In this document: positions 8,615 to 15,995 of the stretch, piece after piece
Layout of the letters: each line of letters starts with the position of its first letter
Numbering within the stretch: position 1 is the stretch's first letter
Assembly (NCBI GenBank): GCA_002084805.1
Contig: NBMC01000040.1
Location: 1 to 44,260, forward strand
Direction: 5' to 3'
Length of the DNA stretch: 44,260 nucleotides
Source: Spirochaetaceae bacterium 4572_59
GTDB taxonomy: Bacteria; Spirochaetota; Spirochaetia; DSM-2461
Notes under the pieces: generated by a model
What the model was told of the DNA's origin: nothing
Seen by the model: only the letters and a program-made list of their open reading frames with translations
The model's database searches: none
Program-made: the position numbers and the translations under genes

Positions 8615-9993
8615 GATGTTCTCTTTGCCTGGGGAATGAATATTTGCATTGTAAATTCCTTATTAGAATCAGCCCTGTAATTAAATGAACCTGATAATTC
8701 TTCAATCTTCTCTTTGATATGCGTTAACCCGAAGCCAGGTACAATATTTGTTTGCTTTAAACCGTTATTAATTATTTGAAGATTCACCCCATCCTTTTGG
8801 TAGGTTAGAATTATTCTAATGCTATTGGGATTACTGTGCCTGACAGCATTGGAAATGCCTTCCTGTGCTATATGGTATATTGACTCCTCAATTTGCGTAT
8901 TCAGTTTGTATGTTGCCCCATTAATCGAAAACTCGACTTTTGCTTTTGAAAAATTAGAAATTTCCTTTGCTAGATTGCTTATTGCAGAATGCAAAGCATA
9001 ACGTGTTAAAGCATCAGGCTGCAATTCTTTTATTGACATTCTAATATCAAGTAATGATTTCTGGGTAAGTTCATGTACTTTTCCCAAATGGGAAGGTAGA
9101 AGTTGCGGATCTTTTTCTATAGCCTTTAAACACACTTTTATCCCCATATCTATAGCCGTCAGATAATGACCAATAGTATCATGAATATCCCTTGCCAGAC
9201 GATTTCGTTCTTTGAGCTTCGCCATTTCTTCATTTCGTTTCCAATATTCCATTAACTGAATATTGGAAAGTCGGAGCTGCTGAGTTGACTCGAATAAAGC
9301 CTTATTCAGTTGTTTTACCCGTCTGGTTTCCTCCAAAGAGACCTGGATCTCAAAAATCATAAATAAGATAAAAAAAACAAGAGTCACGGAATACAGTGAA
9401 TTTCTTATCCCGAAAAGTACAATTCTTGTAGATGCATTGTAGTAATAGAGATAATTTCCGAAAGAATAGAGGTGGAGTCTTGAAGAAAGAATATCAAAAT
9501 CAAGAATTATATATAAAATAACACAAAATGTTAGAAAGATGTATTTGTTACGTTTTTTATTCACATATACGATAATATTTGTGATAATCAATAACAATAT
9601 ACTTTTATTACTGATATTCAGATAGTACAATAAAATCAGAGCCAGAATAATATCAATGCTGACAAGTATAAAATTCAATAGTTCTGAAAGATTTTTGATT
9701 CTTGACCTTAATATAATTAGTCCCACTATCATCAAAAACACTATCTGACTATAGAGTATCAAAGATCCCGGAGGAATTGGTACACTGGAAAAACTACTTA
9801 GCAGTTTATAAGCTTCAAAATCAGTACATACTAAATTAGTCGTATGGGCTATAATAATAGTGGTAAGTAGTAGAATACCATAATTCAATAAAATTAAAGC
9901 TACACGGATAGCTTTAACCATCAGACCATTATGAAAATTCTTAAAGAAAGAAGATAATGACTGAATTCCCTTCAGTATATTATTACTATGCAT
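8611..9993 (-). CDS. Membrane sensor histidine kinase, HisKA_3 (NarX/DesK-like)
   Basis: A 460-residue kinase with several N-terminal hydrophobic segments (about residues 25-215), a short helical linker, then a HisKA_3 dimerisation domain with the phospho-acceptor His in RNRLARDIHDTIGHYL (about residue 270). A HATPase_c domain follows, with NAVRHSNPNSIRI (N box) and GFGLTHIKEKIEELSG (G box). It pairs with the overlapping NarL-type regulator at 7949. The membrane part has only short extracytoplasmic loops and no obvious large ligand domain, consistent with sensing through the binding lipoprotein encoded at the operon end. The Shine-Dalgarno sequence before the ATG is poor. Confidence 0.92.
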   Translation of the reverse strand: MHSNNILKGIQSLSSFFKNFHNGLMVKAIRVALILLNYGILLLTTIIIAHTTNLVCTDFEAYKLLSSFSSVPIPPGSLILYSQIVFLMIVGLIILRSRIKNLSELLNFILVSIDIILALILLYYLNISNKSILLLIITNIIVYVNKKRNKYIFLTFCVILYIILDFDILSSRLHLYSFGNYLYYYNASTRIVLFGIRNSLYSVTLVFFILFMIFEIQVSLEETRRVKQLNKALFESTQQLRLSNIQLMEYWKRNEEMAKLKERNRLARDIHDTIGHYLTAIDMGIKVCLKAIEKDPQLLPSHLGKVHELTQKSLLDIRMSIKELQPDALTRYALHSAISNLAKEISNFSKAKVEFSINGATYKLNTQIEESIYHIAQEGISNAVRHSNPNSIRIILTYQKDGVNLQIINNGLKQTNIVPGFGLTHIKEKIEELSGSFNYRADSNKEFTMQIFIPQAKRTS

Positions 9994-10081
9994 ATTTGAT
10001 TTTAAATGCAGAATCTGTAGAACACAACATCATAATTGTCACATTTTTAATAAAAGCTCATAATCAGATTGATTGATTTCC

Positions 10082-10103
10082 CGTAGCTGTTGTCAACACT
10101 ACG
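10082..10103. promoter_or_regulatory. Imperfect palindrome between binding-protein and kinase genes
   Basis: CGTAG-C-TGTTG-T-CAACA-CTACG is almost fully symmetrical. It lies in the 128-bp gap downstream of the binding-protein gene and upstream of the kinase operon, both on the minus strand. It could be an operator or a weak hairpin; it lacks the U-tract of an intrinsic terminator. Confidence 0.3.
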
Positions 10104-10121
10104 CCGATAATTCATATTATT

Positions 10122-11072
10122 TTACTGCCATCCGTCCAAACCAAAATTATCGACATTAGATGAATCGATTAGCTCTACCGGCACAAGAATCTCTTTTTCA
10201 ATGTCTTCCCCTGCTAGCAGTTTATAAGCAACTTCAGCTGCAGTACGGCCGATGCCCATTGGTGATTGTGCTACAGTAGCTGTTATTTTTCCTTCTTTTA
10301 CCATTTTTTTTGCATCAGGTGAGCCGTCAACACCATAAATCAGTACCCCTTTTTCTCTTCCCGCAACCTTTAGAGCTGCCAGAGCGCCCATAACCGTAGG
10401 ATCATTTGTTCCCATAACAACATCAAATTCTAGGTGATCCCGGATTATCTGTTCCATTGCCGGCATAGCTTGTTCCAGCTGACCATTTGCATTTTCTCTG
10501 GCAATAATCTCAATACCGGGCATGTTTTTAGTTGTGTCTGCAAAGGACTGAGTTCTGTCCAGTCCAGATTTTGTTACCGGATGTTCCAGCAGTACAACTT
10601 TTGCATTTTCACCGATCCTCTTTAATACATCTTGAGCCACTAAGACTCCGGCATTATAATTGTTGGATGTAATAATTGAAACAACCATATCAGAATCATA
10701 AACCGGAGAGTCTATATTTATTATCGGGATTCTGGCTTTCCTGGCTGCTTCCAATGCCGGTCTGACGCCTTTCCAGTCAACAGGATTGAGAAATATCACA
10801 TCAACACCCTGGTCGATCAAGTCTTGAATTTGTATAATTTGTTTTGCTTGATCCAGTGCCGGATCCAGAGCAATAACTTTATCACCCCGAGCTTCGACCA
10901 CATCTTTGATACCTTCGTTTAAAACTATGAAAAAAGGGTTGTTCATAGTCATATATGATGCGCCAAAAACATACCCTTTATTATCATCATTCTGGCCAAT
11001 TCCAAATAGCATAGGACTTAATGATATAAGTAGAAAGAAAAATAAATTTATACCTTTGGGGAAATTAAGCAT
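10122..11072 (-). CDS. Second periplasmic sugar-binding protein (RbsB/FrcB-like)
   Basis: A 316-residue secreted type I binding protein. The hydrophobic N-terminus (to about residue 25) is a signal peptide. The body shows GASYMTMNNPFFIVLNEGI, QDLIDQGVDVIFLNPVDW, IINIDSPV and YGVDGSPDAKKMV, all typical of peripla_BP_4 sugar receptors. AAGGAG precedes the ATG by about 7 bases. It follows two sugar-kinase genes in the same direction, but no permease or ATPase belongs to this operon, so it may share the importer at 3039-5572 or one outside the window. The precise ligand (fructose, ribose, a polyol or other) cannot be read from the sequence. Confidence 0.88.
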   Translation of the reverse strand: MLNFPKGINLFFFLLISLSPMLFGIGQNDDNKGYVFGASYMTMNNPFFIVLNEGIKDVVEARGDKVIALDPALDQAKQIIQIQDLIDQGVDVIFLNPVDWKGVRPALEAARKARIPIINIDSPVYDSDMVVSIITSNNYNAGVLVAQDVLKRIGENAKVVLLEHPVTKSGLDRTQSFADTTKNMPGIEIIARENANGQLEQAMPAMEQIIRDHLEFDVVMGTNDPTVMGALAALKVAGREKGVLIYGVDGSPDAKKMVKEGKITATVAQSPMGIGRTAAEVAYKLLAGEDIEKEILVPVELIDSSNVDNFGLDGWQ

Positions 11073-11093
11073 TCGATCTCCTTAACAAATCTA

Positions 11094-11837
11094 TTAACAA
11101 TCTAGGCACCACCGATTTAAATCGTTATTCCAGTGAATAATCGCATCCCCTTCTAAGTGGTTTTCCCTAACCCATTTGATATTTCTACAATCTGACCGCC
11201 GATAGTGAGACTCTGCTTCTGTTCTAGTAACTCCGCCACGTATTTTTCGTTCTATCAGCCTTTTTTTAAGAATGTTTTCTTTTGCATCATGATATACAGC
11301 GAAGTCTGCATAACTCCTTAACCTTGCCCAATCCCCGTCCTTATGTAGAACCCAGTTCCCTTCGATAACGACGATTGGGGCTGTTACTGGAATCGCATTA
11401 AGAACCGGTTCATGGATATTCCTATCATAGTAGGGCCAGCTTACAATTTCTCCGGCTGCAAGTTGTTGCACACATATGTTCAAAGCTTCTGCATTATAGG
11501 TTTCAGGGGCTCCCTTAATAGACTTCAAACTGCTCGTTTTCCCATCTCTGATGATGGTATGAGAAGAAAGATAGTGGTTTGAATAATGAAAACCATCTAT
11601 TGGTAGAGCCTGAACATTTTCTAAATCAGAATCCTCTCGAGATAATATTTCCCACAAAGCGACACTTGTAGACTTCCCAGTCCCCGGTGGAGCAGCATAT
11701 AAGCATATTATTCTCCTTTTTTTTGCGCGATAGAGTGCAGAAAGACGCGATAGTATGGAACGATGAACTTTTTCTACTTCATCAACATTAAAATCAATGG
11801 TATTTTCAAATCCGTTTACCAGAAATGTATATTCCAT
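11094..11837 (-). CDS. FrcK-like P-loop sugar/nucleoside kinase
   Basis: A 247-residue P-loop kinase of the phosphoribulokinase/uridine kinase/PanK superfamily. Walker A is APPGTGKST (about residues 48-56), followed by LPIDGFHYSNHYL, where Asp and His typify this group, then VVIEGNWVL and a basic lid segment ERKIRGGVTRTEAESHYRRSD. Members occur beside fructose-type ABC systems (FrcK) and are presumed to phosphorylate the imported sugar or a derivative. Its ribosome-binding site GAGGAG lies inside the last codons of the PfkB gene, 3 bases separate the reading frames, and the second binding protein follows 21 bases later. A role in nucleoside salvage cannot be excluded. Confidence 0.8.
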   Translation of the reverse strand: MEYTFLVNGFENTIDFNVDEVEKVHRSILSRLSALYRAKKRRIICLYAAPPGTGKSTSVALWEILSREDSDLENVQALPIDGFHYSNHYLSSHTIIRDGKTSSLKSIKGAPETYNAEALNICVQQLAAGEIVSWPYYDRNIHEPVLNAIPVTAPIVVIEGNWVLHKDGDWARLRSYADFAVYHDAKENILKKRLIERKIRGGVTRTEAESHYRRSDCRNIKWVRENHLEGDAIIHWNNDLNRWCLDC

Positions 11838-11840
11838 CTT

Positions 11841-12803
11841 CTACTCCTCGAAAGCTTCGCTTAATTCCCGCTTAAGATCATCACCAGAATACCATGCGCC
11901 TGTTCCCATAAGTGAGCAACCGGCAACAATTGAACCTGCTTTTATGCAATCACCGAAATCGTAGCCCTTTACTAAACCATAGAGAAATCCTGCATTAAAA
12001 CTATCCCCTGCACCTGTGGTATCTACAATTTCTTCGGATTTTTTCAAGGCGGAGGATTTATATATATTTGAACCATCCGTTCCGATGACTCCCTGACTCC
12101 CTCTTTTTAGAATTACGGCATGAGCACCTTTTTTTTGGAAAAGCGCTATGAGCTGCTCATCCGATTTTCCGGGATACATAAGACGGCACTCGTCGGCACT
12201 GGGTAGAAGATAGTCAACATAGGGAAGAACTTCCTCAAATATATCAGGACGTAGTCCTGATATTCCCCATGTAGCATCCAATAAGGTTATCACCCCCTGC
12301 TTTTTTGCTCTATTAAGAAGTCCAGACAAGGGTTTTCCATCAATCATGGGTAGGTTAAATAGATCTGAATATAGTAAATATGAACAGTCAAACAGTGTCT
12401 CTTCAGTTAAATCACTATCAGAATATTCTGATAATGATCCATGATAGGAAATGAAACTCCTGTCTGCATCTTCATGAACACCGACAATGACAGTAGATGT
12501 ATGACCTGTTTCTGAAACAAGAATATTTGTAATATCGACTCCGTTCTCAGATAAGGATTTTACTATCATGTGGCCAAATGGATCATTTCCCACCTTACTG
12601 AAAACCGAAACCTCCAGACCAAGTTTGGCTAGGGCTTGAGAGCTGTTTACTGCTCCACCCCCTGCGGAATAGGAGAGATTGTCGACAAATATGGATGTAT
12701 TCAACTTTGGCTTTGGATAACTCTTTATCGGACTAACAATTAAATCAGCAAGAGCTCCACCTAAACAGTTTATTTTATTGTTTTCTCTTTGTTCGCTTTT
12801 CAT
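11841..12803 (-). CDS. PfkB-family carbohydrate kinase
   Basis: A complete PfkB/ribokinase-type kinase of about 320 residues. The N-terminal substrate motif is LSYSAGGGAVNSSQALAKLG, and the C-terminal signature DTTGAGDSFNAGFLYGL carries the anion hole and the catalytic Asp. It phosphorylates a sugar or nucleoside with ATP in the cytoplasm. The first ATG is at 12824, but the ATG at 12803 is preceded by AGGAGC about 10 bases upstream, so I prefer it; the upstream ATG has no ribosome-binding site. It is the first gene of a three-gene operon with the FrcK-like kinase and the binding protein. Two kinases together suggest sequential or alternative phosphorylation of related sugars. Confidence 0.87.
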   Translation of the reverse strand: MKSEQRENNKINCLGGALADLIVSPIKSYPKPKLNTSIFVDNLSYSAGGGAVNSSQALAKLGLEVSVFSKVGNDPFGHMIVKSLSENGVDITNILVSETGHTSTVIVGVHEDADRSFISYHGSLSEYSDSDLTEETLFDCSYLLYSDLFNLPMIDGKPLSGLLNRAKKQGVITLLDATWGISGLRPDIFEEVLPYVDYLLPSADECRLMYPGKSDEQLIALFQKKGAHAVILKRGSQGVIGTDGSNIYKSSALKKSEEIVDTTGAGDSFNAGFLYGLVKGYDFGDCIKAGSIVAGCSLMGTGAWYSGDDLKRELSEAFEE

Positions 12804-12827
12804 TCTAGTAGGGCTCCTAGACATTTG

Positions 12828-12871
12828 ATTGCAACATGCAATTATATTGTTAGATGATCTTCACTTGTCAA
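12828..12871 (-). promoter_or_regulatory. Promoter of the pfkB operon with overlapping inverted repeat
   Basis: On the minus strand, TTGACA (12866-12871) and a perfect TATAAT (12841-12846) are separated by 19 bp, longer than the usual 17. The inverted repeat ATTGCA-ACA-TGCAAT (12828-12842) overlaps the downstream edge of the -10 box, a typical place for a repressor. The long spacer could mean activator dependence, as in MerR-type promoters (inference). Confidence 0.55.
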
Positions 12872-12890
12872 GGATTAATAATCAAAATTT

Positions 12891-12960
12891 ATCTTCTGTA
12901 AGTTTCAAATGGATAATATGAATATATCTTCTGTAAGTTTCAAATGGATAATATGAATAT
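12891..12960. repeat. Perfect 35-bp tandem duplication
   Basis: The 35-base unit beginning ATCTTCTGTAAGTTTCAAAT occurs twice head-to-tail, at 12891-12925 and 12926-12960, without mismatches. It lies upstream of the pfkB promoter in gene-free DNA. Only two copies exist and there are no spacers, so it is not a CRISPR; recent slippage or an unequal exchange is likely. No function is visible. Confidence 0.9.
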
Positions 12961-13094
12961 TGTATAACCGAGATTTCCAGTAATTAAGTATAATAAATCT
13001 CCAAATAATATATGCGGGATGTTACTTTTTTGATGAATGGATATTCCTGTTTTATCCTGCCAGCTAAGTCGCTTTTCTCATCCACTAGTGTTAT

Positions 13095-13217
13095 CTAAAC
13101 CCGGGTGGCAGGTTTGAGTCCTCCCCCATGACACTCAATTTTGATAGAGCTTTGAACAATACGTTCTATGATTGCATCCGCAATTGTTGATCCCGATTCT
13201 GTTGACAGAGCATATTG
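13095..13217 (-). pseudogene. istB: C-terminal remnant of istB (IS21-family helper ATPase)
   Basis: The minus-strand frame reads YALSTESGSTIADAIIERIV, then QSSIKIECHGGG and a stop at 13095-13097. This matches the end of IstB proteins, where a segment of the form G-x-(P/S)-T-(I/L)-A-D-A-I-(L/I)-(D/E)-R-(I/L) is followed by (R/K)IELKG. The frame is closed upstream at 13221-13223, the P-loop part is missing, and no istA is nearby. It is a relic of an IS21 insertion; the ends of the element are not recognisable. Confidence 0.6.
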
Positions 13218-13230
13218 TTTTCATTAATAT
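13202..13230 (+). promoter_or_regulatory. Promoter for the permease pair
   Basis: TTGACA (13202-13207), a 17-bp spacer and TAATAT (13225-13230) form a strong sigma70-type promoter. It predicts a leader of about 65 bases before the GTG at 13304, with AGGGAG five bases before that start. The -35 hexamer lies inside the istB remnant. Confidence 0.65.
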
Positions 13231-13303
13231 TCGATAATCAAAGTATTTAAAATACTGACAGGTATCTTTTATAAAATAATCATATATAAACCAGGGAGTA
13301 AAA

Positions 13304-13732
13304 GTGGAAAAAAAATCTATGAAGAAGGTGTTTTTGAAATCACTGAAAAGTCTATTAAATGCCCTCCCGATGATGTTCAGCATTGTTTTTTTGATAGGCT
13401 TGATGAAATCCTTTGTTTCTTTTGAATCCATTTCACATCTGTTTACCGAAAACAAATTCGTTGACACTGCCATAGGATCCCTGCTTGGCAGTTTCCTAGC
13501 AGGAAACTCTATAAACAGTTACATAATTGGTAAAGAAATGGTAGTTGGCGGTATAAGCCTATTTGCAGTAACCGCATTCATTATTTCCTGGGTTACCGTT
13601 GGATTTGTCCAGATCCCTGTAGAGAAGGATTTACTTGGTAGCAGGTTTGCCTATACCAGAAATCTCCTGAGTATCCTACTGGCAATCGTTGTTTCCCTGT
13701 TAACTGTGGGAACATTAGGAGCTATTGGCTGA
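13304..13732 (+). CDS. Half-size permease, first subunit (COG0701-like)
   Basis: A 142-residue membrane protein with about four hydrophobic helices. The segment GSLLGSFLAGNSINSYIIGKEM followed by AVTAFIISWVTVGFVQIPVE resembles the half-size permeases related to the ArsP/YraQ (DUF318) group, which often occur as two adjacent genes that together equal one full-length permease. The transported substrate is unknown. The GTG start at 13304 is supported by AGGGAG five bases upstream. Its stop codon TGA (13730-13732) overlaps an ATG (13732) of the next gene, so the two products are probably made in a fixed ratio. Confidence 0.65.
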   Translation: MEKKSMKKVFLKSLKSLLNALPMMFSIVFLIGLMKSFVSFESISHLFTENKFVDTAIGSLLGSFLAGNSINSYIIGKEMVVGGISLFAVTAFIISWVTVGFVQIPVEKDLLGSRFAYTRNLLSILLAIVVSLLTVGTLGAIG

Positions 13733-14165
13733 TGATAGAGAAAAAAGATGGTCACAAAAAGATAGACCAGAAAAAAAAGAAAAAAAAACCTGTTTTCCCG
13801 TATTTGTTTTAATATTTATGTTTTTATTTAATCTGATTGACGAAAAAAAATTGAAGAGCGTTATCAGCAGGAGTCCAGGATATATCCAGTACCTTGTAAT
13901 GACCTTGTTGGGAACGTTCAGCCACGGCCCAATATATGCCTGGTACCCTTTAATGAAAAATTTCCATGATAAGGGAATTTCTTATGGCCCAATTTCCTCT
14001 TTCCTGTATGCAAGAGGAATAAAACTAGCCATGATGCCGGCACTGATGACTTATTTTGGTATTAAGTATGCTCTTGTTTTAACGGTATATATGCTTATTT
14101 TTGCAAATATTCAGGGCCTCTTAATCGATCTGCTGTTAAGGGAGAAAAAACCTTCATTATCCTGA
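13725..14165 (+). CDS. Half-size permease, second subunit, with frame conflict at its N-terminus
   Basis: The frame from TTG 13725 gives 146 residues with hydrophobic helices CFPVFVLIFMFLFNLI, YIQYLVMTLLGTF, KLAMMPALMTYFGI and ALVLTVYMLIFANIQG, the presumed partner of the upstream permease half. The TTG is only 3 bases from the AGGAG at 13717-13721. A better start, ATG 13732, lies 10 bases from it and overlaps the upstream stop as TGATG, but is in another frame. That frame reads MIEKKDGHKKIDQKKKKKK and ends after 26 codons. A -1 shift at A-AAA-AAG (13773-13779) would join it to the membrane domain. Either this is programmed or phase-variable slippage, an A-tract indel, or the TTG is real. Confidence 0.6.
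   Translation: MADDREKRWSQKDRPEKKEKKTCFPVFVLIFMFLFNLIDEKKLKSVISRSPGYIQYLVMTLLGTFSHGPIYAWYPLMKNFHDKGISYGPISSFLYARGIKLAMMPALMTYFGIKYALVLTVYMLIFANIQGLLIDLLLREKKPSLS
13773..13788 (+). other. Slippery A-tract at the permease frame junction
   Basis: The sequence CAG-A8-G-A9-CC (13768-13790) contains the classic -1 frameshift heptamer A-AAA-AAG at 13773-13779, phased exactly to the ATG at 13732. A slip there switches translation into the long membrane-protein frame. Tracts of 8 and 9 As also allow polymerase slippage. Confidence 0.5.
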
Positions 14166-14203
14166 TTTTCTGATTATATAATCCACCTATTTCCGAAACA
14201 TCA

Positions 14204-14389
14204 TTATTTAATCTGCTTTAAAAACGCCATAAGCTCTTCTTCTGTATTCATTAGATAATCCAGGGGAGAGCTGAGCATTGGATTCAATTTGGAATCCTGA
14301 AAAGATGCTCTGATATCCGTTTGGAGGCCTATGAGCATGGTATCTTTATTTTTCTCGTCAGCAGTCTTTTTTTTCACCGGAGCTCTCAT
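14204..14389 (-). CDS. Small hypothetical protein downstream of lepB
   Basis: A 61-residue protein with a basic N-terminus (MRAPVKKKTADEKNKD) and a C-terminal helix-like TEEELMAFLKQIK. No signal peptide, membrane segment or known motif is visible. It starts 16 bases after the lepB stop on the same strand, so it is probably co-transcribed with lepB. I do not recognise the family; the absence of a clear Shine-Dalgarno sequence keeps confidence low. Confidence 0.4.
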   Translation of the reverse strand: MRAPVKKKTADEKNKDTMLIGLQTDIRASFQDSKLNPMLSSPLDYLMNTEEELMAFLKQIK

Positions 14390-14405
14390 TTTTCACATAT
14401 ATTAA

Positions 14406-15848
14406 TTAAGGTTTTCCAATCCTGTTTAAAGGAAACAGTCTGAAGACTACAAATCCTTCTATCCCGGACTCATTGATTGTCATTGGATGCAACAGAGAAC
14501 GATATACAAAAGAGTTATCCTGCCCTTTAATTAGATATCGATCCTTTGCATGAAGCCCATGCCTTAGATCTACCGAATTATAGCGGTTATCTCCCATGAG
14601 AAAGTAGTTATCTTCAGCAATCACATCACCCGAAGGAAAAGGTGGCAGATTTCTGAAATCATAGTAACGAATGATATAATTCAGGAAATCACCGAGAGCT
14701 TTTTCCTGATCAGAAATAGTATTTTGAATATCATCAAGGACCTGGTCACTTCCAGCTATAAGATATTCAAGATATTCAAGATTGATAACAATCCAATTGC
14801 TTACAGATAAATGGCTTGTATCCAAAGCACTGAACTGTCCCCGCAGCCCACCTTTAACAGCTTCAAGATGATTTTGAACCAACAAGTTCCGGATTCTATC
14901 CGCGTTTTCTTTATTAAGGAAGATTTGCTCAATGACAGCGTCTGTATCCAGTAATTCTATCTGTTCATCCCAATATGTGAGAGTCTCTCTCATTTCAAGG
15001 TTAATCGGAAGATAACGGAGCCTGTTCAGGGTGTCATCAGGAAGAGTGTACAAATCTGTTTCTGAGTGGATATTTTCTTCCTGTATTACAAACTCATCCT
15101 GAAGATCATCTCTGATATAAATTTTATCATTTATAATTTGAATCTGTTCTCCTGGCATTGCCACAACTCTTTTTACAAGAGGATCAGCTTTCTCATTCCC
15201 AAACTCATCATATCTATCCAGATTGACTCCGGTAAATGTGACCATATACAAAAACTGAGAAAAAAGATGTTTCAGTTCACTCTCAACTGTTTTTGTGTAC
15301 TTAGGATTTCTGAATGTAACAATATCTCCTCTATGGATTTTCTGAAGAGGAGGCACTCGGAAACGTGTGAATGGAAGAGCCGGACCTCTCGTTATTTTAT
15401 CAACAACCGGTCTGTCCTTAACCAGAAATACTGGAAACATTGATTCTGAAGGAATGCTGTAAATCTGAAATAGAAATACATTAATAAGAAGAACAAAAAT
15501 AACGGCGGAGAGCAAAGCATCGACCCAGCTGAAAATTTCGGCTATAAATCCTTTCTTTTTTTTCCCCCCCTCTTTTTCTTTCTTCTTTAATTCTCTTGAA
15601 TAAATAAATAACAGGGCGTAAATTATTCCAGTGGAGAAGGATCCGATCTTCCAGGAAAATAAAACCTGTATAATAAAATAAAAAACTGTACTGACAATCA
15701 GTAAGCGGCTGTACTTGTTGAATTTCTGCATATGTTTCAGGATAGGGAAATACCGGTATTCTTTCAAGATTACAGAGGCTAAAAAATACTTACTATTTTC
15801 GAAGAAATATACAAATTTGCGGAAATGACGGTAAACCCTGGTCTTCAA
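14406..15848 (-). CDS. lepB: Signal peptidase I, long form
   Basis: The membrane protease that removes signal peptides from exported proteins. At 480 residues it is longer than most homologues. Hydrophobic segments lie at about 43-80 and 110-132. The catalytic Ser is in SIPSESMFPVF (about residue 136), the catalytic Lys in DPLVKRVVAMPGEQI, and the C-terminal box is YFLMGDNRYNSVDLRHG. A large insertion (about residues 240-370) separates the Lys box from the C-terminal box; a similar extra domain occurs in other long bacterial LepB proteins. The start is TTG at 15848 without a good ribosome-binding site, so a start at a downstream Met is possible. Confidence 0.92.
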   Translation of the reverse strand: MKTRVYRHFRKFVYFFENSKYFLASVILKEYRYFPILKHMQKFNKYSRLLIVSTVFYFIIQVLFSWKIGSFSTGIIYALLFIYSRELKKKEKEGGKKKKGFIAEIFSWVDALLSAVIFVLLINVFLFQIYSIPSESMFPVFLVKDRPVVDKITRGPALPFTRFRVPPLQKIHRGDIVTFRNPKYTKTVESELKHLFSQFLYMVTFTGVNLDRYDEFGNEKADPLVKRVVAMPGEQIQIINDKIYIRDDLQDEFVIQEENIHSETDLYTLPDDTLNRLRYLPINLEMRETLTYWDEQIELLDTDAVIEQIFLNKENADRIRNLLVQNHLEAVKGGLRGQFSALDTSHLSVSNWIVINLEYLEYLIAGSDQVLDDIQNTISDQEKALGDFLNYIIRYYDFRNLPPFPSGDVIAEDNYFLMGDNRYNSVDLRHGLHAKDRYLIKGQDNSFVYRSLLHPMTINESGIEGFVVFRLFPLNRIGKP

Positions 15849-15867
15849 CTTTAATTTTCACAGGATA

Positions 15868-15896
15868 TTGACAGAAAACAAAGATTTAGCTATTAT
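15868..15896 (+). promoter_or_regulatory. Promoter of tRNA-Leu
   Basis: TTGACA (15868-15873), a spacer of exactly 17 bp, and TATTAT (15891-15896) stand 15 bases before the mature tRNA 5' end. This is a near-consensus sigma70-type promoter, as expected for a tRNA gene. Confidence 0.8.
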
Positions 15897-15911
15897 CGCT
15901 GAGTACCAATT

Positions 15912-15995
15912 GCCTGGATGGTGAAATTGGTAGACACGCTAGTTTCAGGGACTAGTGCTCGCAAGGGCGTGGAGGTTCGAGTCCTCTTCCAGGCA
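15912..15995 (+). tRNA. tRNA-Leu (anticodon CAG)
   Basis: An 84-base class II tRNA with a long variable arm. The acceptor stem is GCCTGGA/TCCAGGC. The anticodon arm CTAGT-TTCAGGG-ACTAG gives anticodon CAG for codon CUG. The T arm contains GGTTCGAGTCC. CCA is not encoded. A strong terminator follows directly. Confidence 0.95.

Noticed and set aside
12891-12960. Repeat array as a CRISPR
   Set aside because: Only two directly abutting copies, no spacers and no cas genes.
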